NCBI GenBank assembly: GCA_011009095.1
Contig: VTPC01090033.1
Coordinates: forward strand, 277,587-341,586
Reading direction: 5' to 3'
Length of the DNA: 64,000 nt
From: Ignelater luminosus
Lineage: Eukaryota; Arthropoda; Insecta; Coleoptera; Elateridae
Shown one piece after another: positions 1 through 10,735 of the stretch (position 1 is its first letter; each line of letters begins with the position of its first letter). The translations under genes were made by a program, and so were the position numbers. The notes beneath the pieces were generated by a model. That model did no database searches and was not told where the DNA came from. It saw nothing but the letters and a program-made list of their open reading frames with translations.

Positions 1-3000
1 ACAGGTGGGGTAATAAATTTAAGTACTATTTTGACAAGTGTTTTACAATGGCATAGTATGTAGATTGGAGTTTCATCTTCCTTATCGCGCCCTCTGCTCT
101 CTGATTCTTGTATAATCCCATAGATAGAGAAGTGATACTATCGGCAGCAATTCATTTGATTTTATTGGTTTTGAAATAAAAATTGTTTAAGAATAGGTAA
201 AAATATTCTCCCTGGAAATAAACAGAGTTAAAAGCTCAGAACTTTCTCAAAATAACAACAAACGATTTGAGAAACAAATTCTTTGAGAAACCTATCACAA
301 CAGATTAAAGTGAGTGCAGTCCTGTTATTTATTTAGATCAGATTGTAAAAATCGGGTAAGCTGTTACCGCTCCTATTGCTCGAATAATAATAGGATTTTG
401 GATAAAGACCTAAAGGACAAACGAATCTAGGAATGGTAGTAGTATCAAAGCTTCTAACATTTAACATATACCCTGAAACACAAACATCCTTTTAACTCCG
501 CTAACCACTCCTTGCGTACGCCACTGTCAAGCAGCAATGCTACGGTTTATTAAAATAGACAGAAAGTGTTACAAAACTAATAAAATGCTTTATAGTGGGG
601 TTTATTTCTTGCATAATATTTACAAACAGTTCATGGAATTTCACACGTTTTTTCTACTTGCATTTGAATTTCATTCTATTTATTTCTGAAAAGAAAATAA
701 GTTTACTTACATTTCAATATGTAAACAACGCAAATATTTGATACTTTTTAATTATTAATTTTAATCAACATTAAGGTTGTTTTTTGTCTCAATTCCAATT
801 AATTACAGTAAATAAAAGGCAAATGTAGTGAACCGGAAAGTTAAGGTTAGTTATTTCAAAAAGGTTAGTTTATGCACTTGAGGCTTTTTTAGTTGAGGAA
901 AAATTACAGTAGCTAATAAATTTGTACAAATACTAATTGAAAATAAAGTAATAAAACCGCAAGTTAACAAACTTCTTGTTTGGGCATTCGCTTATTGCCT
1001 CCAGCGAAGCATAATTCGAAGGAGGTTATCGATTTCCCTTTAATACGGTCTGAATTTATAACTTGTTAACGTAAAGTTTACAGTTAAGATTCAGTGTCAG
1101 GTCCAAAAGGAGGTCGTTAGCGGTACTTGCGCAAGTATTCGAAGTCTTGTATACCTGCTGGCAGCCAAGAACTCACTCTTGAGCACACCTTGGCACACTT
1201 TCACCAAACTTGCGGATTCAAACGAATTAACTATGTTATTTCGCTGTATTTAGTTTTACTTATACAATGTATTTTGTCCTTCAAAGTGTTTAAAAAAATC
1301 ATCTTGTGCATGATTTATCTACCTTAGCGAATATCTTTGTAAAGATTTATTTATCTGAGGTTAGAATACGTTAATTACAAACATAAGGAAGTATAAGCGT
1401 TTAACTATTTGTCGTATACACATGTTTCTTTCTAGCAAACAGGGAGAGTAAGTATTAAACTAGGTTGATAAACAAGTTATGTATAGTAGGTCAGTGAATA
1501 TGCTGATTGCATGCATCCACGCATCCATTGGCATATTTCTAACAATTAAGAAAAACAGAAAAGTTATTAAAAGGGTGAAAAAATAAAGAATGCCTGTATT
1601 TGATACAGAATTTCTCCATCTGTGATTGACAAACTTTCAGAGTTTCCGTCTGTGAATGTGCAGGTTCACAGCACAAGAACGTCTAATCAAAGGGGGCGGC
1701 ATATGGCTAATCAAAGCAGCTACGTTTTGAACAGTCCGAGGGAACATTCTCCCCATGAAATAGAAAATAAAACAAAGTGACCTTCAAGAAAGTCGGTTTT
1801 TTAAAATTTGCATAAAGACGTATCGTATGCACCCCACAGCCTTGCAAACATCCACAGAAGATAAGACAGTTATTATTCAACAAGTACAATAAAAAGATCT
1901 TGCGTATAAAGAAATATTGCAATAAAGAAAGATGAATACACTTTTCGATAGCAGTTATTATTATTTCACATTAGGTATTGTAGTAAGCTGGCACCTATGA
2001 ATATACAACCAATTTGTCGTAAACTAACGTGATAAAAACCAAGAAGCTTTGACAAAGTTACATAGTATACAATAATATGTACTATTGAAACCAATAAAAT
2101 GAAATACGATTTATATTTTGTAAACGCCTTGATGCTGCGGTTTTATTGTAACAATTAATCGTCAGTTTGTGACAATGAAACAATATGTAAAATTAACAAA
2201 AGATACACACTAGATTTCCATCTTCTTTGGTCGCAATAGTAAATTCGTTACCTACCCGTTGTGCAGGTAGACACGAACGTATAAATATCTTACAGTTTAA
2301 GGCAGACTCCGAATACCCAGAAATGTTTGAAGGGCATTTCCCTAGACCTCGGTGGTTTGCTACTGTTCTTTGAGGAAGAAACGACAGTAAAGATCGGATG
2401 TATATTCTGTACTCGATTAGCAGTTTCTATACTACACTAATTGAACCACTGCTGTGCTTTTAACGTATTTGGCAGATAATGTATACAGAAAGATTGTCTA
2501 CGAAGGAAGAATGTCAGATTTGGATAAAAGAAGAAACAACTGAATAGAAAATCTATTAATGGTAAATGTAGATAAAAAGTAACTAAATATATGTATTGTG
2601 CTTAATACTCTGCTTATATTTTTATATTCTTACTTTTAAAGATAAATAACTTCAAAAGTATGGTAGTAGACATTTGGTACTATTACTGCTCCCACACCAT
2701 AAAGTCGAACTTCTCGTCTGCTCGTGTCTTGCGGTTGTGGCTTATAGATCACTTCGATGGCAGTAAATGAATCTAAACCATGGAGCTTGTTTACGAGATA
2801 ATATAGGTTTAAAAACTCCATTACGAAATTCAACCTGCACAGTAATAGTATTGTGCCCTTCTACTAGCTTAAAAAAATCGGAGACGGTCTGGTTAAAGAT
2901 TAATAGTTTGTCGCAGGCAACCTTGAAACAAATCAAGCAAATGCCAAAGGCAATTCAAGTAAAAAAAAAACATAGATGTACATAAATGAGAGTATAAACA

Positions 3001-3248
3001 AATAGATCAAATTCAAAGGCAGAAATTACAGAAGTCTGTTTTGACACAGAGGTACTGTGATAAATAAATCTCTTTGAAATTGGGTAGATACTAGCGGGGA
3101 CTCTCGGCACGTGGATACTTTACTGTACAAAATAATGCTCGAGTACGGTTGATGTTAAACTTCAATTAACAATCAATTAGATTGTCAGCACTTAATTAAC
3201 TCTGTTATACGTTGAAGAACGATAAAAGTTCACAATACAGACGATGCG
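1..3248. other. Non-coding stretch, no gene seen
   Basis: AT-rich sequence with stops in all frames. Open frames here are at most about 70 codons and have no recognisable domain. A small inverted pair near 998-1026 (CCTCCAGCGAAG against CGAAGGAGG) and two GGTTAGTT motifs near 845-870 are the only structures noted. No splice-site pair with a coding exon between was visible. Confidence 0.6.
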
Positions 3249-3335
3249 ATTGGTTGCTAGGCAATAATAAATGAAATTCATTGTAATTTTAGATAAGTAA
3301 AATAAAGTTGGCTTTATCATTGCCTAGCAACCAAT
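3249..3335. repeat. 87-bp foldback (MITE-like) element
   Basis: A 23-bp terminal inverted repeat with one mismatch, at 3249-3271 and 3313-3335, is built on GGTTGCTAGGCAAT and encloses about 41 bp. It could fold into a long hairpin. The size and the absence of coding capacity fit a very short non-autonomous DNA transposon. No convincing target duplication was found, so the family is unknown. Confidence 0.7.
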
Positions 3336-3399
3336 GGAGCGCAATTCGAGCATCTATTACGATAAATTTAATAATGTACCTATATTAAAATAAAAAAAT

Positions 3400-3677
3400 T
3401 AATTCGTTGAAAACCAATTGGCCGATTTGATTTTTTCAAACACCACTGCATTTTGGTATTGAAGACCTTTAACTTGATGTGCCACATGCCATATCATCCA
3501 ATTTAAAATTTTAAAGTGGGGGTGGCTGGAGCATAAGGGTAGAATCTCAATCGAAAACTTTGTACATAGTTTAGTCTCCCCCTCCCCTTATAAGAAAATG
3601 TCCTTGGAGTTATTTTGATATCTTTTTTGGTTTTCAAGATATTTAGGGTGGGAAGTTTTAAAATGATCACCCTGTAT
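3400..3677. repeat. Fragment of a repeat ending in ATACAGGGTG
   Basis: The right edge reads CACCCTGTAT at 3668-3677, the inverse of ATACAGGGTG. Just inside it is the motif GGTTTTCAAGATATTTAGGG, which resembles the TTTC(T/C)(A/G)AGAT block inside the copies at 5732-6073 and 19790-20090. The left edge is not clear. Short repeats with this terminus recur through the window and probably derive from the transposase family whose relic lies at 23464-24064. Confidence 0.5.
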
Positions 3678-4639
3678 AGGAACTCTAGTATTGCAGTGCC
3701 AGCCAAGGCGTCATCGTTCTTGAGATGGGGAAAGCGCTGATAAGGTTTTGCTAGGGTCCGTGGAAGATACTGTTTTGACATTGACAAAAACACTTGAATG
3801 GGAATAGCTGACCCTGGGATAATCCTTGGACCACCCGAATGCAATCGTAGTGCAAGCATTGCTAACTAACTATGTTGCTCGGTAATCTTGCGAGAGTGGG
3901 TGGGTGAGTCCTTTTTGGGTGCTCTGTTATGTATATCTGTATATGAGAAAAATGTCAAGCAGAATGTTCACCGACTCGGGAATCAGGTTATTAGCAGGCC
4001 TGATGACGACAGCAGGCGGGTGCTTGTGTTGCTTTTGATTTCCAAGCGAGCATCTACAGAGGAAATTTTCCTCCAGGTCACACACTTTCTCGGAAGGGTG
4101 ATAACGTTCTAGGCGGAGGATCCCTCTGGGGATAGTCGGAGTGTAGCCATTGCATGTGGCTAAAATGATAAATCGTCTTAACTTTCCCCCACTTGGTCAA
4201 AGGCAGAATCAGCAACACCAGTACATCACTTTAAGAATTGTAAATGAACGTATTTAAATAGAATCGTGTGCTAGAATTCTATTTTTCTGCATTAAATAAA
4301 AATAATCAATATGTAAGGAAGACATTGAATTTCTCTTATAAACGCGTTATTTTCTTTTGCAAACATAAAATAAACAACAGAATTATTTTTAAGACAAATT
4401 CGATTTCTTTTATCAAATACCTACAATCATTAGAGGTACTACGTTTTTAAATAAAATAAAAAATGAAATTAAACTTACAACGATACTAATAATTATTCTT
4501 GCCATATAAATATAGTATAGCAACACAGGGTTGTACTAAGGAAAAGTGTCAGGACCTGTTTTGATAATTTTATAAAATCTGAACAATTATATGAAATTTG
4601 AAATAAGAACAACTTGACTAACAATATTGGCTTTTGTCA
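3678..4639. other. Non-coding stretch, part GC-richer
   Basis: No gene seen. 3690-4160 is visibly richer in G and C than its surroundings. It is open for 118 codons on the minus strand and 74 on the plus strand, but neither product shows a domain, and the minus-strand frame runs through the neighbouring repeat. It could be an old insertion or a piece of unannotated exon. Confidence 0.4.
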
Positions 4640-5165
4640 ACTTGTGAAACCTAAATTGCTTTAGTTATTAGCTTATTTAGATAAACAGTAAAGTTACAGC
4701 AAACTACAAGTCATAATCTGTTTATCATAACATTGCAAGTACCAAACCGAACCGAACCAAAGCGAACCATCGGCAAAAAACCCTACTTTTGCCGGCTATT
4801 GCAAGTCACGAGCCATAGCAAATCATACATTGTGGGTTTTCGGCTTAAGTTAATTAGTATAATTAATATAACCATTGCGAGTTATGCGCAATGTAACCGA
4901 ACTGGTACTTGTGTGCTTATGTCTTAAATTGCCTCATGTGCGGAAAACTAAAAAATGTAGAAAAATATTATGACTGGATTACTGGACTCAAGTAATTCGT
5001 ATCTCGTACATGTGAAGACTTCATGGTTTGCTTATTGAGATAAGAAGCAACATTACAACAAACCATAACGAAATGACTTAATTCTGTTTATCAAGCCGCT
5101 CCAAGTTCCGAATCAATAATTAATGAACTACGAACTAGAACAAACCATGTACCATTGGATTCTGA
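4640..5165. repeat. Diverged tandem duplication of about 360 bp
   Basis: The text around 4645-4750 and 5000-5115 follows the same order of words. These are TGTGAA, a GCTTATT..AGATAA block, a TTACA(G/A)CAAAC block, TCTGTTTATCA and then CAAGT(A/T)CC. The copies differ by many substitutions and gaps, so the duplication is old. The first copy carries a short run of ACCGA/ACCAA units near 4742-4765. No coding potential. Confidence 0.3.
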
Positions 5166-5731
5166 GTTTTTAGACAAAACTTTGCTTATTCCATAAATTG
5201 CAGCTAACCAATGCCTAGAGAAGTCAGCAGAATGAAAAAGAACGATGTTTGTTTGAATAAATGGAAGAAACTCAGAAGTTTTCATAAGTTTAGCTGTAAA
5301 ATCAAGAGCACAAATTCGAAAAAAATGTATTTCCACTGAGAAAAATCAATTGTGAGAACTGGGATAATAAAGATTTATATCATTACTGTTATTATAAATA
5401 TAACCGGATTATATAACATAGTTATCACTTACTTTAATTACGTTGTTTTGGTACTACTTGATTTATATCCTAATTTTCTTTATTGTTTCTTAATGTATCG
5501 TTTGTCATTCTTTGTTTACTATAGTTTCTCAGAAATTATTTTTATTTAAAATTGTAACTCCAACGGAATAAACATTTATGTTTATAATTTTGAAATTAAA
5601 AGAAAAATTTTAATAACTAACTTGAATTTTATTATTAAGCGCGATGCGCATCTATCAATTGTTTTCATAGCGAATTCTTGAACAGTTCGAAAATGAAAAA
5701 AAGGCCATAATTTATTTATTTATAAAAATAA

Positions 5732-6073
5732 CTATGTCAAGTGGTATATCCTTAGAATCATTGAAAAAGGGCCTCTTTTACAAAGTCATGGCCGACTATG
5801 GTTTCCATTACAAAAAACACAAGTTGTGTTGTAACTCAAAAATTATAGCTTAAATAAAAAATTTAGTTAGACTGTATTATTAAGCACATAATTACCTACA
5901 ACTTTTTTCTTTACACATTTTTTCTAAAGCCAATAATTTTTTTCCAAAGAAAAACAAAAAGCTTATTAAATTGAGCTCGTAAAACTGCAACTATTTCCCC
6001 ATTTAGTCGTCTCCTTATCTCCTCTAGTTTCCGAGATCCCCATACTAAACATCGGAAAAAATTCACCCTGTAT
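5732..6073 (+). repeat. About 340-bp repeat of the ATACAGGGTG-ended class
   Basis: The right end is CACCCTGTATA at 6064-6074. The left end (near CTATGTCAAGTGGTATATCC) is a degraded match to the same terminus. Close to the right end, TCTCCTCTAGTTTCCGAGAT matches CTCTTCTAGTTTCTAAGAT in the copy at 19790-20090, in the same orientation and at a similar distance from the end, so the two belong to one family. Non-coding. Confidence 0.5.
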
Positions 6074-6092
6074 ATGCAGAATAATATTTATG

Positions 6093-6316
6093 TACTCTTC
6101 TATTCAAAACTGCTGTAAATGATTTGGGCAATATTTCGTTAACGTAAACCCAACCTTTATAGTTTGTTACCAGGTAACATTCAAGAAATTATCACTTTGG
6201 CAGCAATAGAGAAATTTTCAAAATATTTTCTTGGGTTACCGTAGAAACCATTTGAACAAAAATCTAATTTACAACATGTAAATAAAGTGTACGCTTTACT
6301 TTTGAATAGAAGAGTA
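6093..6316. mobile_element. 224-bp MITE with TA at both tips
   Basis: Perfect 17-bp inverted repeats, TACTCTTCTATTCAAAA at 6093-6109 and its inverse at 6300-6316, bound a non-coding segment. Both tips begin or end with TA, which fits insertion at TA by a Tc1/mariner-type transposase. The interior contains a short palindrome, GTTACCAGGTAAC. It lies next to the ATACAGGGTG-class repeat on its left. Confidence 0.65.
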
Positions 6317-6961
6317 TGTTTCACTTATGTGTGAATCGCATAATATGCAAATTTGAAAGTGTATGTATATGCACGTTTTGGTCATTTTTAGAAATGCATG
6401 CATGTTTTTGAAAATTTTGATTTTAATGCATATATTATACCTTCTTGATGGTTTTATACTCTATTTCTATTTTTTTCTTCTTTGAAAATATTCAGTTTTT
6501 TCCGTTTTAAAATTCAGTTCAATAAATATTACAATGTGCTTAAAACGTTAAGTCAGACAGCTTATTTTTACAATAAAGTATCTCGTTAAGCTACCTTGAC
6601 AAGATTATCTTCAGATATTTGCTCTTTAGATAACAATTTTAAGTGATTTCGGTAGACTTCACAATATTTAGTTAAATTTTTATTTTTAAGACGATTTATT
6701 ATCATTTTATGACTGTTTTAAGCAAATGCAAATGTTTCCTTTAAAATTGTAGTTTTAAAACCTTTTATGGAAATTTGAAATTTAATTAGTTTTTCATAGA
6801 AATAAATATTAGCTTTTGCATATGTGGGTATCCTTGTAAAAGGCGCTCGCCTGTTCTGGACACAACGTAAACAGTGGTGAAAAACCATACTTGCAAGTAC
6901 TTAATCGACCAATATGCAGTTGCAATGTGTTCATTTTATTTTAAAGTATAGAAGTGTAAAC

Positions 6962-7715
6962 ATGAGCAAAGAAAAACGATCCATAATTTTTACTACTGAT
7001 AATAAGGTTTTATTTTGCACAACCTGTAAAGATAAAGTGAGTGGAACCAAACGCTTATAGGTTACACAACATCTTAATACGGTTAAACATCAAAAGTGTG
7101 TTGCTTTAAGAAAGAAAAAACAAACATTATTACCGACCTCCCTTAATAGTGCTTGTAGTTCTATCAATAAACCCAAGGAATTTAGTAAAAAAATTGTATA
7201 GTGAATTAGTGGTTGCAGATATTCCACTGAGCAAAATTAAAGTTTAGAAGTTTCTTGAAATGCTACACTATAGGGGAACTAAATAATTTTAAATATGCTC
7301 CACTTACATCTTACGATATTGAAAGAAGCTTTTCTAAGTATAAAACAATCTTTTCAGATAATGTACGCATTTGACTATCAACCCAATGGTTGCGGGTTCG
7401 ATTCCCGGCCGAGGTGCTGAGATTTTTCACACGAGAAAAATCTGAAAAAGGATGCTATCCTCTGGGAGAGATGTAAAGCAGTGGATCCTGTGTGACTACG
7501 ATGAGTTGCACGTTAAAATACCTACCGGGGCTGGAAAACTCTGGATTGGGCTAAATTCTAGTTGGCGGAGAAATGACCATAGTAGTTGAAGCCACGAGGT
7601 CCAAGGGAACCGCGACCTGAAGCCTCAGCCACATAATAACAATAACAATAGACATTCATTTACAGTCGATAATTTAAAAATGTATGTAATTGTAAATAGC
7701 AATTCATTGTTGTGA
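6962..7715 (+). pseudogene. Decayed hAT/CGGBP1-like transposase
   Basis: The frame from ATG 6962 begins with a zinc-finger-like block. It reads LFCTTC, then HLNTVKH about 24 residues later, the C-x2-C ... H-x4-5-H pattern of CGGBP1-like proteins. A stop interrupts it within the finger. In another frame from 7203, ELVVADIPLSKIK and KFLEML match the region after the finger in this family. From 7294, APLTSYDIERSFSKYK is the hAT C-terminal dimerisation motif. That domain is cut by the SINE at 7366-7649 and resumes in register at 7650 (RHSFTVDNLKMY) up to a stop at 7715. The RNase-H-like catalytic domain between finger and dimerisation domain is missing. Seen directly: motifs, stops and the split. 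Family knowledge: CGGBP1 descends from an hAT transposase. This copy cannot encode a working protein. Confidence 0.75.
7366..7649 (+). mobile_element. tRNA-derived SINE (copy 1)
   Basis: The left part contains GGTTCGATTCC (7396-7406), the polymerase III B box of a tRNA. Just before it is a tRNA 3'-half with an anticodon-arm-like stem. No good A box is present, so the 5' end is probably truncated. A non-tRNA body follows and the element ends in an (AATAAC)n-type tail at about 7632-7649. A second copy lies in reverse at 21969-22225. The flanks are two halves of one hAT domain, which fixes the insertion limits to within a few bases. No target duplication was recognised. Confidence 0.8.
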
Positions 7716-8014
7716 ATAGTTTAATATAGCAATTTAATTTCTAAGTTGTATAATGCTTACAATAAAAATTGAAATAAATGTGAATTAATTTTTTGTTTCC
7801 AAAATAACAAAGTTGTATATTTTCTATTAAGTGTATTTTCATCGCACATTTAGGTGCATATTTTAGAATTTTACAGTGCGTAAGTGCATACATATATTGG
7901 CATTTTTAAGAGCATATAAATCCTAGCAGTAGTATCAGCATTATATACTATAGTGACGGTACTATCAAGGGTACGACCGGCCCAACTTAACGCTAAGATG
8001 AAAATAACAAGGTC

Positions 8015-8190
8015 ACAGATGACATGGGCGTCCGCTCCTATGGGCAAGGAGAGGCGCTTGCCTCCTCCCCTGGATTTTTTAATCGTATCTCGTTTTCTAT
8101 CTCTACACGTATTTATATATGGCTTATATTATAAATTTGTTGGTTAGCCCCCTCCCTGGAAATCATCGAGCGGACGCCCATGACAGATGA
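8015..8190. mobile_element. 160-bp MITE with 8-bp target duplication
   Basis: The element proper is 8023-8182. Its 15-bp inverted ends are perfect: CATGGGCGTCCGCTC at 8023-8037 and the inverse at 8168-8182. It is flanked by the direct repeat ACAGATGA at 8015-8022 and 8183-8190. An 8-bp duplication fits hAT-type integration (P elements also give 8). The interior is non-coding. The intact ends and duplication suggest a relatively recent insertion compared with other elements here. Confidence 0.85.
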
Positions 8191-10489
8191 CGAATGCTTC
8201 TTATCATAGGAAATAACGGTACGTTACGGAGTCTTGTCCTCTGTAAAGTTTAAGTTGAAATGAATTAATGACTTTCTTTTGTATAACAGAAATATCGGTA
8301 TATTGTCGAGCCACGAGTCTTGTGATCCCTACCTAAGTTGAAATGAATCCTAGTTATTAAACTGTCGCATTGCAAGGCTAAGATTTGTTTAGTAGGAATT
8401 TTTTATTTTTGCGTTATAACATGAATGAACAATAAGTACACCGAGTGTAAATTGGCCCGTATAAGAGGTCTGTTGGGGGTCACTATTTGCCTAAACTTCT
8501 GGAAATACAACGGCTGGCTTTGAACCTCACTACACGTATTTTCTCATGCGGTCGCTTCTCTCTTATAGTAAAAATGAGCGTAGTTAACAAAAGAAAGGTC
8601 AGTATCTCAACAGATTATTGCTGCTAAATTGAAACTTCCTAAAAGTTGATCCGCGTGACATAAATTAACGACGAAACATTAGGTGATAGAATGTAGGTCA
8701 ATGTTTATTGTTTGTTTGTTAAGATTAAGGAGTAAGTTAATTGACATGTTAGTTTTTTATCCTGTTAAATAAAATGTGAGATTACCTGCATGATGCAGTG
8801 ACACTTGCAAATTATTTTTCTTTGCCCGCGAAAAGGCTTATACTTCATCGCGTTCACACAAAAGTTTTCAAACAAATGTTCTCTTTTGTGTTATGGTAGG
8901 TCAGTTTTTAGTTCTCAATTTACCAAGTTTGCGTATATCGTAATCACAATATTAGTGATATAGAATATGAGGTAAAAATTAATGACAATAGTTCAGAACA
9001 CCCTGTAGAATTTAATGATTCACGAGCTTATGTTTACTAAATGTTAACACAGTTTTTTAGTAAAATAGATCTTAAAATTTGTTAACGTTGTTTGACTCTT
9101 TCGAATCGCACTGGTAGGTGACTGTGGCATTACTAAGAATTTATTTTGCTACATTGTAGCATGGACGCCGTCATGTTTCCTGGTAAAAGGATATAAAATA
9201 TTTGGAAGCATTTATGCTGACATGCATCTAAGCTAGACCCTCCCCCTACACAAGGATGAACGATCATAGCTCTAGGGATCTGGTTGCCCATGTATGTCCC
9301 TATGTGTTTATATTCTACCATAGTATAAAGCAAAGATGGGTAACCAAGTGGTATAAAATTATTACCCGTTTATCTTTTTCTCCGTATTAGTGTCAGTTCA
9401 ACGTATGATCGGCAGGTTTTAACAATACTTCTTGTATTATATATAATATGGTCTATAGGATAGTAATATTTTTAACAATCTGTAGAAGAATCCAGAAATT
9501 TAAAACCTTTTAAGGGTTTTACAAGATTCTACCGGCAAATGATATAGAATGTCAGGAGTTTAAGGGCATGTTAGAGAGTAAATGTGATGAACTAATGCCC
9601 TTATGATTTGCTATTTTACTTCATTTTTTACTTTTTAAATTTAATGTTCTTTCACTTAATCCAGTGACTCTTGACCATGAGTCTGTGACCTAACTTTGAT
9701 GAACTTCTTCTTGTAGTATTACTTATTTAAATATGGCATATTTAATTTACAGAAAAATAGCCCATGATGAAGAATAATTAACTTTTGAATATTTAAGATA
9801 GGATAAAGAATGTGGTGATATTAGATGCAACTTAGAAAGATCAAACCACCAAGGTCTCAAGAAAGCAAGCTCAAAAGAAAACTAAAACTCAAAGAAAATT
9901 TTGTTATGGCATTATTTGTTCTATCAGACTGTTTTGAGTAGAACTAGGAAAATGTGTATCTTCACAGTAAGAGGTTTTGTTCTATAGCCTTTAATAATTT
10001 ATCAATATTCAGTAACGGTCTTTGTTTAATTCATTTGCTAACCTTCAATCGATACTATTATTTGAAAGCTGACAACCACATCATACAAAAAGCTGAAACT
10101 TCAAGTTTTACTAGTTTCACACTGAAAAGTAGTACTTATTCAATTTACTCTAAGTAGTAGCTTGAAGGAAAGTAAACCAATATTTTCTTATTCCCCATTA
10201 CGTCTTTTACCTAGGCGAGTAGAAATACGACTTCTTACATGCTTTCGCAGTGCCCAATGCAATGAAGCATTACTAATGGACAAACTTCCATTACTTTATG
10301 TTTGAACTTGTTTGGACTTGTTCGGATGTGCCCAGTTATAATTTACTTCATAATAAAACCAGACACCCATTTCGGTATTTATTTATAGTTCGGTTGACTT
10401 GCTTGGGGTACATTTTGCTATCCGAGGTTGTAAAACTCAAGTGTTATCTTATTATCGGTTAATGTTGTGTAAAAAGTCAATTTCACATT
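8191..10489. other. Non-coding stretch, no gene seen
   Basis: Open frames are short (at most about 67 codons) and featureless. A lone CACCCTGTA at 8999-9007, preceded by TTCAGAA, looks like the right edge of another decayed ATACAGGGTG-class repeat. A palindrome-like AAAACCTTTTAAGGGTTTT lies near 9500. Confidence 0.5.
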
Positions 10490-10735
10490 TAAATATTAAT
10501 ATTTAATTTTTTACAACGTTAGTATTCCTATATAATTAAATAGAAAAAATATTTGGCTCCGAACAGGATTTCAACCTGTGACCTTCGGTTTATCGTACCA
10601 ACACTATCAATTGAGACGTCAGGCTTATCCATGCTCAGGTGTTGGTACGCTAATCCGAAGGTTGCAAGCACAAACCTTATTCGGAGCCAAATATTTTCTG
10701 TATCTATTAACTTTCTAAGAAATTAAATATTAAAT
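10490..10735. repeat. Foldback element with two tRNA-like arms
   Basis: The sequence folds on itself. TGGCTCCGAA at 10554-10563 and its inverse near 10679-10688 start two arms that also share ACCTTCGG, and GTACCAACAC further in. Read on the minus strand, the left arm looks like a tRNA 3' portion: a 5-bp stem TTGGT/ACCGA around a 7-nt loop, a perfect T stem ACAGG/CCTGT around TTGAAAT, a B-box-like GGTTGAAATCC, then TCGGAGCCA. A D-arm-like CTCAATTGATAG precedes it. The right arm is a more diverged copy in the opposite orientation. The inverted similarity extends outward to ATATTTAAT blocks at the edges. No acceptor-stem 5' strand pairs with the 3' end, so neither arm is a functional tRNA. Confidence 0.6.

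Larger units (their letters stand above)
6340..7925 (+). mobile_element. hAT-type deletion derivative carrying a SINE
   Basis: The centre of this segment is the hAT-like pseudogene at 6962-7715. On both sides, near 6355-6440 and 7850-7915, are clusters of TGCAT/ATGCA words (for example ATATGCAC and GTGCATACATAT) in opposite orientation, like the subterminal motifs of hAT elements. Exact tips and an 8-bp target duplication could not be fixed, so the limits are approximate. The coding part lacks the whole catalytic middle. Confidence 0.5.

Noticed and set aside
3503..3859. 118-codon minus-strand frame
   Set aside because: It runs through the end of an ATACAGGGTG-class repeat and into unrelated sequence. 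There is no domain and composition changes along it.
10554..10625. Functional tRNA gene on the minus strand
   Set aside because: The T arm and an anticodon-like stem are present, but the 5' acceptor strand does not pair and the loop lacks U33. It sits inside a palindromic repeat.
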